Made by a program: the position numbers and the translations under genes | Shown: in pieces, positions 9,616 to 18,529 of the stretch | Layout of the letters: each line of letters opens with the position of its first letter | Numbering within the stretch: the stretch's first letter is position 1 | Notes under the pieces: model-generated | Databases searched by the model: none | Seen by the model: the letters and a program-made list of their open reading frames with translations, nothing else | Told to the model about the DNA's origin: nothing | From: Tepidicella baoligensis | GTDB lineage: Bacteria > Pseudomonadota > Gammaproteobacteria > Burkholderiales > Burkholderiaceae_C | Length of the DNA stretch: 43,043 bases | Direction: 5' to 3' | NCBI RefSeq assembly: GCF_013432195.1 | Contig: NZ_JACCDB010000015.1 | Span: forward strand, 1-43,043

Positions 9616-10322
9616 GCCTTGGGCTTGCGGGCAGGGGCCTTCTTGGCCACGGCTTTCTTCGCGGTCGGCTTCTTCGCCACCGCACCCACTTTGACGACCT
9701 TGACCGCAGCGGCGCGGCTGGACTTGGCCGCCGGCTTGGCCGCGCGGGGTGCAGCAGCCGTGCCCGCAGAGGGCTTGCGTGCCGGGGCTTTCTTGGCCGC
9801 CGCCTTTGGGGCGGGCGCCGATGCAGCGGCCGCGGCGGCCTGGGCTTTGCGCACCCTCTGAGCAGGCGCCGCCGGCACCTCGGCCTCGGGCTGGGCCGCA
9901 CGGGTCTTGCGCGCCGGTTTGGCCAGACCTTCCGTGGGCTGAGCCAGCTTGGCCTTGGCCGCATGCTTGATGCGCACCGGCTTCTCACCCCAGATTTCTT
10001 CCAGCCGGTAATACTGGCGTATGGTGGGCTGCATCACATGCACCACGGCAGCACCGCAGTCCACGATGATCCATTCGCCATTGTCCTCACCCTCGGTGCG
10101 TGGCTTGTCGAAGCCTGCGTCACGCACCGCATCGCGGACACTGGCGGCCAACGCCTTGGTCTGACGGTTCGACGTGCCGCTGGCCACGATGACCCGCTCG
10201 AACAGGGGAGACAGTGCTTCGGTGTTGAACACCTGGATGTCCTGGGCCTTGACGTCTTCCAGACCATCGACGATGGCACGCTGGAGTTTCTGGATGTTTT
10301 TTTTCGCGGCGGCTTCGCTCAT
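9612..10322 (-). CDS. rsfS: Ribosome silencing factor RsfS with long Lys/Ala/Pro-rich tail
   Basis: A 236-aa protein, about twice the usual RsfS length of 105-120. Residues 1-115 are a normal RsfS/Iojap domain ([47 protein letters not shown]), which binds uL14 and blocks 30S-50S joining in starvation. Residues about 116-236 are low-complexity: [37 protein letters not shown]. They resemble bacterial histone H1-like tails, are strongly basic and are probably disordered. The tail could bind rRNA or DNA; that is inference. The start overlaps nadD by 4 nt (ATGA) and the stop overlaps rlmH by 4 nt. Confidence 0.93.
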   Translation of the reverse strand: MSEAAAKKNIQKLQRAIVDGLEDVKAQDIQVFNTEALSPLFERVIVASGTSNRQTKALAASVRDAVRDAGFDKPRTEGEDNGEWIIVDCGAAVVHVMQPTIRQYYRLEEIWGEKPVRIKHAAKAKLAQPTEGLAKPARKTRAAQPEAEVPAAPAQRVRKAQAAAAAASAPAPKAAAKKAPARKPSAGTAAAPRAAKPAAKSSRAAAVKVVKVGAVAKKPTAKKAVAKKAPARKPKA

Positions 10323-10960
10323 GTAGGCGTTTCGTAGAGGTGGTGTTCGGAAATATAACGCGCAACGCCCGCTGGCACCAACACATCGAGGTCGGGGTGG
10401 CGTCGGCTTTGCCCATGCACATGGGCACGGATGGCGGTGGAACTGGTGGGATGCAGCGGCATGTGCAGACGCACGAACGGAATGTCCACGCCGCTCAGGT
10501 CGGTCTCCACCGCTGCCGCTGGCTCGGCACCGGAAGCGATGTGGATGGGGCGGTTGGCCACCGCGAGCGTGGCGTGCCGCAGCACCTCGTCCCAGCGACT
10601 CCAGCTCTTGAAGGCGAGCAACTGGTCGGCCCCGAGTATCAGGTACAGCCGCGCGCCCGGGTACTCCGCGGCCAGTTCGCGCAGGGTGTCTGCGGTGTAG
10701 GACGGTCCTTCTCGACGGATTTCCCGCTGATCGATCACGACGCGCGGTAAATCACCAAATGCGGCTTCGCACATGGCCACCCGATGGGCAGCAGGCGACA
10801 GCACCCGTGACTTGTGCCAGGCGTATCCGGTGGGCATGACATGCAACACCTGCAGCTCCAGTTGCGTCAGAGCCGCTTCGGCCAGTGCGCGGTGAGCCCA
10901 GTGCGGCGGGTCGAATGCACCGCCGAACATGCCCACACGCATCATGGAGGCGTCGCTCAC
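10319..10960 (-). CDS. nadD: Nicotinate-nucleotide adenylyltransferase NadD
   Basis: This enzyme transfers AMP from ATP to nicotinate mononucleotide, giving deamido-NAD in NAD biosynthesis. The nucleotidyltransferase motif [15 protein letters not shown] is at the N-terminus (the family GGTFDPxHxGH), [15 protein letters not shown] lies mid-protein, and SSTAIRAHV is the C-terminal (S/T)xxxR motif. The start is uncertain. GTG 10960 gives the same 4-nt overlap with the preceding gene that recurs in this cluster, while ATG 10945 or 10942 lies right before RVGMFGG. Length is about 209-213 aa, normal for the family. Confidence 0.93.
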   Translation of the reverse strand: MSDASMMRVGMFGGAFDPPHWAHRALAEAALTQLELQVLHVMPTGYAWHKSRVLSPAAHRVAMCEAAFGDLPRVVIDQREIRREGPSYTADTLRELAAEYPGARLYLILGADQLLAFKSWSRWDEVLRHATLAVANRPIHIASGAEPAAAVETDLSGVDIPFVRLHMPLHPTSSTAIRAHVHGQSRRHPDLDVLVPAGVARYISEHHLYETPT

Positions 10961-11877
10961 AGCCAGTCCCGGCGAACCAGGAATTCGTGGATCAGTCGGT
11001 ACTCCGGGCTGCCAGGCTGGGGGCGCTCGTTGTAGGCCCACCGGACCAGCGGGGGCATCGACAGGAGGATGGATTCGCTGCGCCCTCCGGACTGCAAGCC
11101 GAAATGGGTGCCCCGGTCCCAGACGAGGTTGAACTCCACATAGCGGCCACGGCGGTAGAGCTGGAACTGGCGCTCGCGCTCGGTGTAGGGTGTGTCCATG
11201 CGGCGCCGGACGATGGGCAAGTAGGCATGCAGGAAAGCATCCCCCACCGCTCGCGTCATGGCAAAGCCGCCGTCAAAGCCCAGCTCTGAGAAATCGTCGT
11301 AAAAGACGCCGCCGATGCCGCGTTGCTCGTCACGGTGTTTGAGGTAGAAATACTCGTCGCACCAGGCTTTGAAGCGGGGATATTTGTCACTGCCAAAAGG
11401 CTCCAGGGCCTGGGCACAGGTGCGGTGGAAATGCACCGCATCCTCCTCGAAGGCGTAGTACGGGGTGAGGTCCATGCCGCCGCCGAACCAGCTCACGGCT
11501 TCAGCGCCGTCGGCCGGCTGAGCCGTGATCATCCGCACATTCATGTGCACCGTGGGCACATAAGGGTTGCGCGGATGGAACACCAGCGAGACGCCCAAGG
11601 CCTCGAAGGGCGCTCCGGCCAGTTCAGGACGGTGCTGCGTGGCCGAAGGTGGCAACCTGGAGCCGCTGACGTGGGAAAAACCGCAGCCCGCCCGCTCGAA
11701 CACGGTGCCGCCCTCGAGGATCTGCGTGATGCCATTGCCTTGCAGCGGTTCTCCCGGCGGCTTTTCCCAGGCATCCGACAGGAAGGCTTTGCCATCGATC
11801 TCGGAAATGGCGGAGGTGATGCGCTGCTGTAGCCCGAGCAGGTACTCGCGCATGGTCTCGACGTGCGTCTGGATCAT
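10957..11877 (-). CDS. hemF: Oxygen-dependent coproporphyrinogen III oxidase
   Basis: A 306-aa cytoplasmic enzyme that converts coproporphyrinogen III to protoporphyrinogen IX with O2 in haem synthesis. Family blocks include the Gly/Phe-rich [40 protein letters not shown] and [21 protein letters not shown], in the right order. It implies an organism that makes haem aerobically. The start ATGA overlaps the purD stop. Confidence 0.96.
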   Translation of the reverse strand: MIQTHVETMREYLLGLQQRITSAISEIDGKAFLSDAWEKPPGEPLQGNGITQILEGGTVFERAGCGFSHVSGSRLPPSATQHRPELAGAPFEALGVSLVFHPRNPYVPTVHMNVRMITAQPADGAEAVSWFGGGMDLTPYYAFEEDAVHFHRTCAQALEPFGSDKYPRFKAWCDEYFYLKHRDEQRGIGGVFYDDFSELGFDGGFAMTRAVGDAFLHAYLPIVRRRMDTPYTERERQFQLYRRGRYVEFNLVWDRGTHFGLQSGGRSESILLSMPPLVRWAYNERPQPGSPEYRLIHEFLVRRDWL

Positions 11878-13166
11878 TTTTTCAAAGCCCGGTAACCGAT
11901 GTCCCTGCGGTACTGCATGCCGTCGAACGCGACACCGGCCACCAGGTCATAGGCGCGCCTGTGCGCGTCGGCCACGTTGGCACCCAGCGCAGTGGCACAA
12001 AGCACCCGCCCGCCCGCCGTCACCACGGCGCCGTCCTTCATGGCCGTGCCCGCATGGAAGACGACCGCGTCGGCGCTGTTCAGCGGCAAGGCCGTGATCA
12101 CGTCCCCCTTGCGCGGGGACAATGGATAACCGTCAGCTGCCACCACCACGCCCAGTGCCACCCGTTCGTCCCACTGCAGCGTCACCTGGTCCAGCCGCTG
12201 TTCGGTCGCGGCCAGCAGCACCTCGGCCAGATCGCTTTGCAGGCGCATCAGGATGGGCTGGGTTTCCGGGTCTCCCATGCGGCAGTTGAATTCCAGTGTC
12301 TTCACCGTGCCACCGGGCTCGATCATCAGGCCGGCGTAGAGAAAGCCGGTGTAGGGTATGCCGTCGGCTTCCATGCCGCGCACGGTGGGCAGGATGATCT
12401 CCTCCATCGCGCGGCGGTGCACCTCGGGCGTGACCACGGGCGCGGGCGAATAGGCCCCCATGCCGCCCGTGTTGGGGCCCTGGTCGGCGTCGAGCAGGCG
12501 CTTGTGGTCCTGGCTGGTGGCCAGGGCGGTCACGGTCTTGCCATCGCACAACACGATGAAGCTGGCCTCTTCACCCGGCAGAAAGGACTCGATGACCACG
12601 CGCGCGCCGCCTTCGTTGTGCGCCACGCCCAGGGTGTTGTCCACCAGCATGAAGTCGATGGCTTCATGGGCTTCGGCCAGTGTCATGGCCACGACCACGC
12701 CCTTGCCAGCCGCCAGGCCGTCGGCCTTGACGACGATGGGTGCGCCGACCTGGTCCACATAGGCGTGCGCCTGGGCCGGGTCGGAGAACGTCTCGTAGGT
12801 CGCCGTGGGAATGCCGTGGCGCTTCATGAAGGCCTTGGAAAAGGCTTTGGAACTCTCCAGCTGGGCGGCTGCCCGGGTGGGGCCGAAGATGCGCAGACCG
12901 TGCGCACGAAACTCGTCCACCATGCCCGCTGCCAGTGGCGCCTCGGGCCCCACCACGGTCAACGCGATGTCCTGCGCCTGCGCCCACTCGCGCAGCGCGC
13001 GCACCTCGGAGATCGGCACGTTGACGAGATCGCGGTCGAGGGCGGTACCACCATTGCCTGGCGCCACGAATACCTGCGCCACGCGGGGGGACTGCTTGAG
13101 CTTCCAGGCCAGCGCGTGCTCACGCCCGCCACCGCCCACCACCAGCACCTTCATGGGATCGGTCAT
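11874..13166 (-). CDS. purD: Phosphoribosylamine-glycine ligase
   Basis: A 430-aa ATP-grasp enzyme, the second step of de novo purine synthesis (phosphoribosylamine + glycine + ATP to GAR). Visible features are the N-terminal [18 protein letters not shown], the ATP-grasp segment [16 protein letters not shown], the [15 protein letters not shown] block, and [14 protein letters not shown]...[13 protein letters not shown] carrying Mg-binding residues. Full length. Start and stop both overlap their neighbours by 4 nt (yebC upstream, hemF downstream). Confidence 0.97.
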   Translation of the reverse strand: MTDPMKVLVVGGGGREHALAWKLKQSPRVAQVFVAPGNGGTALDRDLVNVPISEVRALREWAQAQDIALTVVGPEAPLAAGMVDEFRAHGLRIFGPTRAAAQLESSKAFSKAFMKRHGIPTATYETFSDPAQAHAYVDQVGAPIVVKADGLAAGKGVVVAMTLAEAHEAIDFMLVDNTLGVAHNEGGARVVIESFLPGEEASFIVLCDGKTVTALATSQDHKRLLDADQGPNTGGMGAYSPAPVVTPEVHRRAMEEIILPTVRGMEADGIPYTGFLYAGLMIEPGGTVKTLEFNCRMGDPETQPILMRLQSDLAEVLLAATEQRLDQVTLQWDERVALGVVVAADGYPLSPRKGDVITALPLNSADAVVFHAGTAMKDGAVVTAGGRVLCATALGANVADAHRRAYDLVAGVAFDGMQYRRDIGYRALKK

Positions 13167-13888
13167 TCGTTGATTTCCGCGTTGTGAAAGACGTTCTGCA
13201 CGTCGTCCAGGTCTTCCAGCACGTCCAGCAGCTTCTGCATGCGCGCCGCGTCCTCCCCGAACAGGGCGATGGTGTTGTCGGCCCGCATGGTGACCTCGGC
13301 CACCTCGGGCGTCAGGCCAGCCGCTTGCAGGGCATTCTTCACGGCCTCGAAGTCTGCGGGAGCGGTGATCACCTCGATCGAACCATCGTCACCCGAAATC
13401 ACGTCTTCGGCGCCGGCCTCCAGCGCCACTTCCATGACCCGATCCTCCGACGTGCCGGGAGCGAAAATCATTTGCCCGCAGTGCTTGAACTGGAAAGCCA
13501 CCGAGCCTTCGGTGCCCAGGTTGCCGCCATGCTTGCTGAAAGCGTGCCGGACCTCGGCCACGGTGCGCACGCGGTTGTCGGTCATGGTGTCCACGATGAT
13601 GGCTGCACCACCGATGCCGTAGCCCTCGTAGCGGATTTCCTCGTAATTCACACCTTCGAGGTTGCCGGTGGCCTTGTCGATGTTGCGCTTGATGGTGTCG
13701 GCCGGCATGTTGGCCGCCTTGGCCTTCTCGATCGCGAGCCGCAACCGGGGGTTGGCTGCGGGATCGCCGCCGCCCTGGCGCGCCGCCACCATGATTTCAC
13801 GCACCACCCGCGTCCAGATGCGCTGGCGCTTCTCGTCCTGCCGGCCTTTGCGGTGCTGGATGTTGGCCCACTTGGAATGCCCTGCCAT
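13163..13888 (-). CDS. YebC/PmpR family protein (TACO1 family)
   Basis: A 241-aa protein starting with the invariant [18 protein letters not shown] and continuing with [26 protein letters not shown], the YebC hallmark. Members were named transcriptional regulators, but recent work on the family links them to translation of difficult (for example proline-rich) sequences. The role in this organism is not established. It is the first gene of the eight-gene minus-strand cluster, so the promoter probably lies in 13889-14000, where a TACAAT hexamer (minus strand) is visible. Confidence 0.93.
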   Translation of the reverse strand: MAGHSKWANIQHRKGRQDEKRQRIWTRVVREIMVAARQGGGDPAANPRLRLAIEKAKAANMPADTIKRNIDKATGNLEGVNYEEIRYEGYGIGGAAIIVDTMTDNRVRTVAEVRHAFSKHGGNLGTEGSVAFQFKHCGQMIFAPGTSEDRVMEVALEAGAEDVISGDDGSIEVITAPADFEAVKNALQAAGLTPEVAEVTMRADNTIALFGEDAARMQKLLDVLEDLDDVQNVFHNAEINE

Positions 13889-14049
13889 GTCTGTTCTCGA
13901 ATGTCCTGATGCTTAGGGGTGTTGCCGTAAGCCCTACATTGTACTTTTCGCCTCCTGTAGGGGGTTTTCCCTTGCCCCAGCCAGCAAGCGACCACACCTC
14001 CTTATACTGACTTCCACCACATGAGAACACCACCGCACAGGAGTCACAG

Positions 14050-16653
14050 ATGCTCGACGCATTGAGTGTTGCTGCGTTGCTGCTGCTCGTGCTATCGGTC
14101 GGTGGATGGTGGCGTGAGCATCGGATACGGCGTCGCGCCGAGGCAGATGCCGTACCCGAGCGGCAACGGTTTTCCGAGCTGCTGGAGCGGCTTGGCATCG
14201 GTCACTGGATCCGCGACCTCGACACCGGGGACATGTGGTGGTCATCCAGTTTCCGGCAACAGCATGGCATGGCGGATGATCTCCCGGCCCGGCGTGAGAA
14301 CATATTGGCGATCCTCCACCCGGACGACCGCGAAGGCTTTTCCGCCCGGCTCGATGAGGCTTATCGACGCGGCGAAGGTCGAACCGATTACCGCACGATC
14401 GCCCCTGACGGCAGCCTACGCCACCACGTGGTGCGCATCGCCGTGGCAGCGGATCCGCAAACCGGACACCGGATGGCTTATGGTTTCAACCTCGACATCA
14501 CCGAGCACATCCAGCTGCAACATGCCTTGCAAGAGCGCACCGCTTACCTCGAAGCCATCGTGGGCCATCTCCCGATGGGCCTGAGCGTGTTCGACGGCGA
14601 CTTGCGCCTCAAGGTGTGGAATGAGGCGTTCATCAAGGTGCTCGACCTGCCGCCGGATCTGGTGCGCGAAGGGGTGGACTTCGGTGAGCTGATCCGGGTG
14701 CCGGCGCGGCGCGGCGAGTACGGCGAAGGCGATATCGAGCAGATGGTACGGCAGCGCCGTGAACTCGCCCTGCGCTTCCAGCCACACCGCTTCGAGCGCA
14801 CACGCCCCAACGGCCGCACCCATCTGGTCATCGGCGAGCCCATCGTCCACGCAGGACAGGTGACGGGCTTCGTCACCACCTACACCGACATCACCGAGCA
14901 GAAGCGCGAACGGGAACGCCTGGAGCAGACCTCCGACATGCTGCGCACGCTGATCGAGCACATTCCCGCCGGCGTCACGATGGTGGACCGTCATTTGGAA
15001 ATCGTGGCCTGGAACGACCGCGTGCGGGAACTGCTCGACCTGCCGGCCGAGCTGTTCCAGGCACCGCGGGTGACGCTGGAATCGCTGTTCCGCTTCAATG
15101 TGGAGCGTGGCGAATACGGACCCTGTGACGACCCGCAGGCGCTGGTCCAGACCCTGCTGGAGCGCGCACGCCAATTCCACCCCCATGCCATCGAACGCAC
15201 CCGCCCCAATGGGCGCGTGCTCTACATCCAGGGGCAACCGCTGGCCACGGGTGGATTCGTGACGGTGTATTCCGACATCACCGAGCAAAAAACACACGAG
15301 GCCGAGATCAAGCGGCTCGCCCGCACCGACCCGCTCACGGGTCTGGACCACCGCGGTGCTTTCACCATCGGGTTGCGCCAAGCCCTGGCCCAGGCGGAAC
15401 GGCTGGGGGGCCAACTGGCCGTGCTCTTCATTGACATGGACCGCTTCAAGGCCATCAACGACTCGCTGGGCCACGAAACCGGTGACGCCGTGCTGATCGA
15501 GACGGCGCGGCGCCTGCGCGAGCGGCTGCGCCACAGCGACATCGTGGCCCGTATCGGCGGCGACGAATTCGTCGTGGCCCTGACCGGAATCGAGGCGGGG
15601 CTGGACGCGGGACAAGTCGCCACACAGTTGGTCGAGGCTTTGAGCGCCCCCTACCCTACAGACCGAGGCGACGTGAGTCTGTCGCCCTCGATCGGTATCG
15701 CGCTCTATCCGCAAGACGCTCGTGACGAAAACGAGCTGCTGCGCCTGGCGGACCTGGCCATGTACCATGCCAAAAACGATGGGGGCGCCGGCTTCCGCTT
15801 CTACGCACCGGCCATGAACGAAGCCGTCGTCCAACGCCTCGATTTCGAACAACGTTTACGCGAGTCCCTGAAGGCCGACCGGCTGGAACTGCATTACCAA
15901 CCCATACACCAGCTGACACCCGGACTGCCCTTGATCGGCTTCGAGGCCCTGCTGCGCTGGCCTGTGGGTGAGGGCCGCTACATTCCCCCGGATCAGTTCA
16001 TCCCGATGGCTGAAGAGTCCGAGCTGATCGAGCTGATCGGTCAGTGGGTGTGCCAAGCGGCCGCGCGGCAGGCACGGCAGTGGCGGGACCAAGACATCAT
16101 GCCTTCCCGGGGTGGCTGGCGCATCGCCATCAACCTCTCGGCTCGGCAGTTCGATCGCACCGATCTGGTCGAGCGCCTGGCCAGCTGTTTTGCCACGCAA
16201 GACCTCGACCTGAGCTGCGTCACTTTCGAAATCACCGAAGGCGCGATGATGCGAGACCCCCAGCGCGCCGAGCAGCAGTTGCAGGCGCTGCGTACCCGGG
16301 GAGCCCAATGCGCGGTGGACGACTTCGGAACCGGCCACTCCTCGCTGAGTTATCTGCGGCAGTTCGCGATCGATTACCTCAAGATCGACAAATCCTTCGT
16401 GCATGCCCTGGGGCCTCGCCCGGATGACCTTGCCATCGTGACGGCCGCCATCGGCCTGGCACATCAGCTCGGGCACAAAACGGTGGCCGAAGGCGTCGAA
16501 ACGCTGGAACAACTGGCCTGCCTGGAACGTCTCGGGTGCGACGCCGTGCAAGGCTTTCTGCTGAGCCGGCCGATGCCGGCTGCAGACGTTGCGGCTTACG
16601 TCGATCGGGTGGCCCGCGGCGATCACCAGCCTTCGGCCAGGCCCTGCGCGTAG
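14050..16653 (+). CDS. Membrane-anchored PAS-PAS7-PAS7-GGDEF-EAL c-di-GMP protein
   Basis: An 867-aa cyclic-di-GMP turnover protein. Layout: TM helix (about 4-19), a PAS_3-type domain (about 40-155), two near-duplicate PAS_7 domains (about 160-285 and 295-420, each with an ERTRPNGR motif and ending DITEQK), GGDEF (about 425-590) and EAL (about 605-855). RIGGDEF (501-507) is intact, and RHSD (494-497) five residues upstream is a canonical inhibitory I-site. The EAL domain keeps EALLRW (about 632), INLSARQ, FEITEGAMM, DDFGTGHSSL (about 757) and VAEGVET, so both synthase and phosphodiesterase activities look possible. GAGTCAC lies just before ATG 14050 and a -10-like TATACT at 14003-14008. The 3' end overlaps convergent sbcB by 31 nt. 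Confidence 0.93.
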   Translation: MLDALSVAALLLLVLSVGGWWREHRIRRRAEADAVPERQRFSELLERLGIGHWIRDLDTGDMWWSSSFRQQHGMADDLPARRENILAILHPDDREGFSARLDEAYRRGEGRTDYRTIAPDGSLRHHVVRIAVAADPQTGHRMAYGFNLDITEHIQLQHALQERTAYLEAIVGHLPMGLSVFDGDLRLKVWNEAFIKVLDLPPDLVREGVDFGELIRVPARRGEYGEGDIEQMVRQRRELALRFQPHRFERTRPNGRTHLVIGEPIVHAGQVTGFVTTYTDITEQKRERERLEQTSDMLRTLIEHIPAGVTMVDRHLEIVAWNDRVRELLDLPAELFQAPRVTLESLFRFNVERGEYGPCDDPQALVQTLLERARQFHPHAIERTRPNGRVLYIQGQPLATGGFVTVYSDITEQKTHEAEIKRLARTDPLTGLDHRGAFTIGLRQALAQAERLGGQLAVLFIDMDRFKAINDSLGHETGDAVLIETARRLRERLRHSDIVARIGGDEFVVALTGIEAGLDAGQVATQLVEALSAPYPTDRGDVSLSPSIGIALYPQDARDENELLRLADLAMYHAKNDGGAGFRFYAPAMNEAVVQRLDFEQRLRESLKADRLELHYQPIHQLTPGLPLIGFEALLRWPVGEGRYIPPDQFIPMAEESELIELIGQWVCQAAARQARQWRDQDIMPSRGGWRIAINLSARQFDRTDLVERLASCFATQDLDLSCVTFEITEGAMMRDPQRAEQQLQALRTRGAQCAVDDFGTGHSSLSYLRQFAIDYLKIDKSFVHALGPRPDDLAIVTAAIGLAHQLGHKTVAEGVETLEQLACLERLGCDAVQGFLLSRPMPAADVAAYVDRVARGDHQPSARPCA

Positions 16654-18086
16654 TCGTACAGCGCCCCCAGAATCGCCTCGGCGCGCTCGTCCCCTCGGGC
16701 GCTGGCCGCTTCGGCCAGTTCGTCCACCCGTTCAAAGAATCGTTGCACCGTCAACGCCCCGGCAGCGCCGTGCAGCAGCCGGTCACGGCAATGGGCCTGC
16801 CAACGCGCCCGAAGCTCATCGCTCAGTGTCTCAGGGAAGTTACGGGCACGGTAACGCCACAGGAGGGTGGACAGGCGCTCGTCGTCGAAAGTGACCCGCT
16901 CCCAGGCTGGATCGCCTGGCGCAAGCGTTCGCAGATGGGCCAGGCGCCGGCGGTCGCTGTCGCCGACGAAGCCGCCGTAGAGGTCCTGCTCTGGGTCCAC
17001 CACCACCACGCCCCCCGAGACGGGCCGCTCGAACACCTCGGCCCAAATGGCGCTCATATCGGGCAAGGCGGCGGCGTGGGCTGCGTGGACGAGGCAACGC
17101 TCGAGATCGATGCCCCAACGCTGAGCCAGCGCAGGCCGCAAAGTCCCCAAATGCCCCACCACCATGGGGGACTTATTGAGGTGCACGCTTTTGATCGGCA
17201 AACGGGTGATGCCGGCAGGCAAGTCTTCCTGCCGGGTGAACAGGCGCTCGCGGATGGCCGCGCTGTCGAGGTCGGCCAGTTCGCTCGGGTCGTGGGCCAG
17301 GTCCCAGGCCAGCAATTCATGGCGGTTCGATGGGTGGCTGGCCAGCGGCCACATCACCCCCAGGCAACCCCGCTGCGGCGGGAACATGCCCGATACGTGC
17401 AGAAAGGGCTTGGCCTGTGCCGGCGCCACGGGCAGCCCCAACTCGGCGGCTACGCGCTCCTTTTTGTGCAATGCAAACGCAAAGTCAAACAACCTGGGTT
17501 GGCGCTGACGAATGAGCCGTGCCAGCGCGATCGTGGCCCGCACATCCGAGAGTGCATCGTGGGCTGTTTCGTGGGTCAGCCCGTTGGCTCGCGTCAGATC
17601 CTCCAGCTTGAAGCTCGGCTTGCCATCGGGCTTGAGCGGCCATTCGATGCCTTCGGGGCGCAAGGCATAGGTCATGCGCACCACGTCCAGCAGGTCCCAG
17701 CGGCCGCAACCGTTCTGCCACTCCCGGGCATAGGGGTCGATCAGGTTGCGCCAGAACAGGAAGCGGGTGAATTCGTCGTCGAAACGGATGGTGTTGTAGC
17801 CCACGCCCACGGTACCGGGTGCCCCGAGTTCAGCCTCGATGCAGGCGGCAAAGGCATGTTCCGGCATCCCTTTTTCCAGGCACAGCTGTGGGGTGATGCC
17901 GGTGATGAGGCAGCTCTCGGGGTCGGGCAGATAGTCCGGCGACGGACGGCAGTAGATCATGACCGGCTCGCCGATTTCGTTGAGTTCGGCATCGGTGCGG
18001 ATCGCGGCGAATTGCGCGGGCCGATCCAGGCGCGGCTTGGCGCCAAAGGTCTCGTAGTCGTGCCAGAGGAAGGTGTGGGCGCTCAT
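16623..18086 (-). CDS. sbcB: Exodeoxyribonuclease I
   Basis: A 487-aa 3'-5' single-strand DNA exonuclease of the DEDD family, used in recombination and mismatch repair. LWHDYETFGAKPRLDRPAQF at the N-terminus carries the first catalytic Asp-x-Glu. ETAHDALSDVRATIALARL (about 175-195) carries the last motif. The SH3-like and helical C-terminal regions (AQRWGIDLERCL; RARNFPETLSDELRARW) follow at family length. The stop lies 31 nt inside the convergent GGDEF-EAL gene. A -10-like TGTAAT and GGAG lie just before ATG 18086. Confidence 0.94.
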   Translation of the reverse strand: MSAHTFLWHDYETFGAKPRLDRPAQFAAIRTDAELNEIGEPVMIYCRPSPDYLPDPESCLITGITPQLCLEKGMPEHAFAACIEAELGAPGTVGVGYNTIRFDDEFTRFLFWRNLIDPYAREWQNGCGRWDLLDVVRMTYALRPEGIEWPLKPDGKPSFKLEDLTRANGLTHETAHDALSDVRATIALARLIRQRQPRLFDFAFALHKKERVAAELGLPVAPAQAKPFLHVSGMFPPQRGCLGVMWPLASHPSNRHELLAWDLAHDPSELADLDSAAIRERLFTRQEDLPAGITRLPIKSVHLNKSPMVVGHLGTLRPALAQRWGIDLERCLVHAAHAAALPDMSAIWAEVFERPVSGGVVVVDPEQDLYGGFVGDSDRRRLAHLRTLAPGDPAWERVTFDDERLSTLLWRYRARNFPETLSDELRARWQAHCRDRLLHGAAGALTVQRFFERVDELAEAASARGDERAEAILGALYDYAQGLAEGW

Positions 18087-18131
18087 GGGGCTCCATTACA
18101 ACCCAAACCGCAGCGACACAACCTCCTGCGG

Positions 18132-18160
18132 ATGGGGGAGTTCGGGTATGCTTCCCCCAT
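18132..18160 (+). promoter_or_regulatory. Inverted repeat overlapping the lipoprotein start codon
   Basis: ATGGGGGA (18132-18139) and TCCCCCAT (18153-18160) are exact reverse complements separated by 13 nt. The second arm contains the first two bases of the start codon and the first arm holds the purine-rich GGGGGA that would act as ribosome binding site. A hairpin in the mRNA could hide the start. A second pair, CCGCAG (18108-18113) and CTGCGG (18126-18131), lies just upstream. A regulatory role is inference. Confidence 0.35.
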
Positions 18161-18488
18161 GAGAGCCGCCTTGTTGCTGCTGACCCCGCTGACCCTGGCG
18201 CTCGGCGCCTGCAGCACGCCACCACCACCCCCGCAAGGCATGCCCGACGTGCCCATGAGCCGGGCGTACTACGCCTGCAGCGACGGCGCGGACATCGAGA
18301 TGCGCTTTTTCCCGCTGCAAGGCGTGGGGGTGCTCATCCGCCACGGCAGAAACCACGAACTGCAGCAACAACCCGCCGCCTCGGGCTTCCTCTACACCAA
18401 CGGCTCGATCCGCGTGCAGGGCAAGGGTGACGAGCTGATGCTCGAGATCGGGCGCATGGTGCCGATCACCTGTCGGGTGAGCGACTGA
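18159..18488 (+). CDS. Small MliC-like lipoprotein
   Basis: A 109-aa predicted lipoprotein. The signal MRAALLLLTPLTLALGAC has a lipobox ending at Cys18, followed by a Pro-rich linker. The domain YYACSDGADIEMRFF...VLIRHGRNHELQQQPAASGFLY resembles MliC/PliC-type inhibitors of C-type lysozyme: a Cys pair, a beta-rich fold and a GxxY-like segment near SGFLYTNGSIRV. The identification is moderate because the family is short and divergent. An in-frame ATG at 18132 would put nine residues before the signal; 18159 gives the cleaner signal peptide. The start codon sits in an inverted repeat (18132-18160). Confidence 0.75.
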   Translation: MRAALLLLTPLTLALGACSTPPPPPQGMPDVPMSRAYYACSDGADIEMRFFPLQGVGVLIRHGRNHELQQQPAASGFLYTNGSIRVQGKGDELMLEIGRMVPITCRVSD

Positions 18489-18529
18489 AACGGCTCACGG
18501 CAGCCAGGCAATGACCTGACCGCCGCCCC

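Noticed and set aside
16536-18488. 650-codon plus-strand frame ending with the small lipoprotein
   Set aside because: Most of it is antisense to sbcB; only the last 109 codons (from 18159) form a real gene with a lipoprotein signal.
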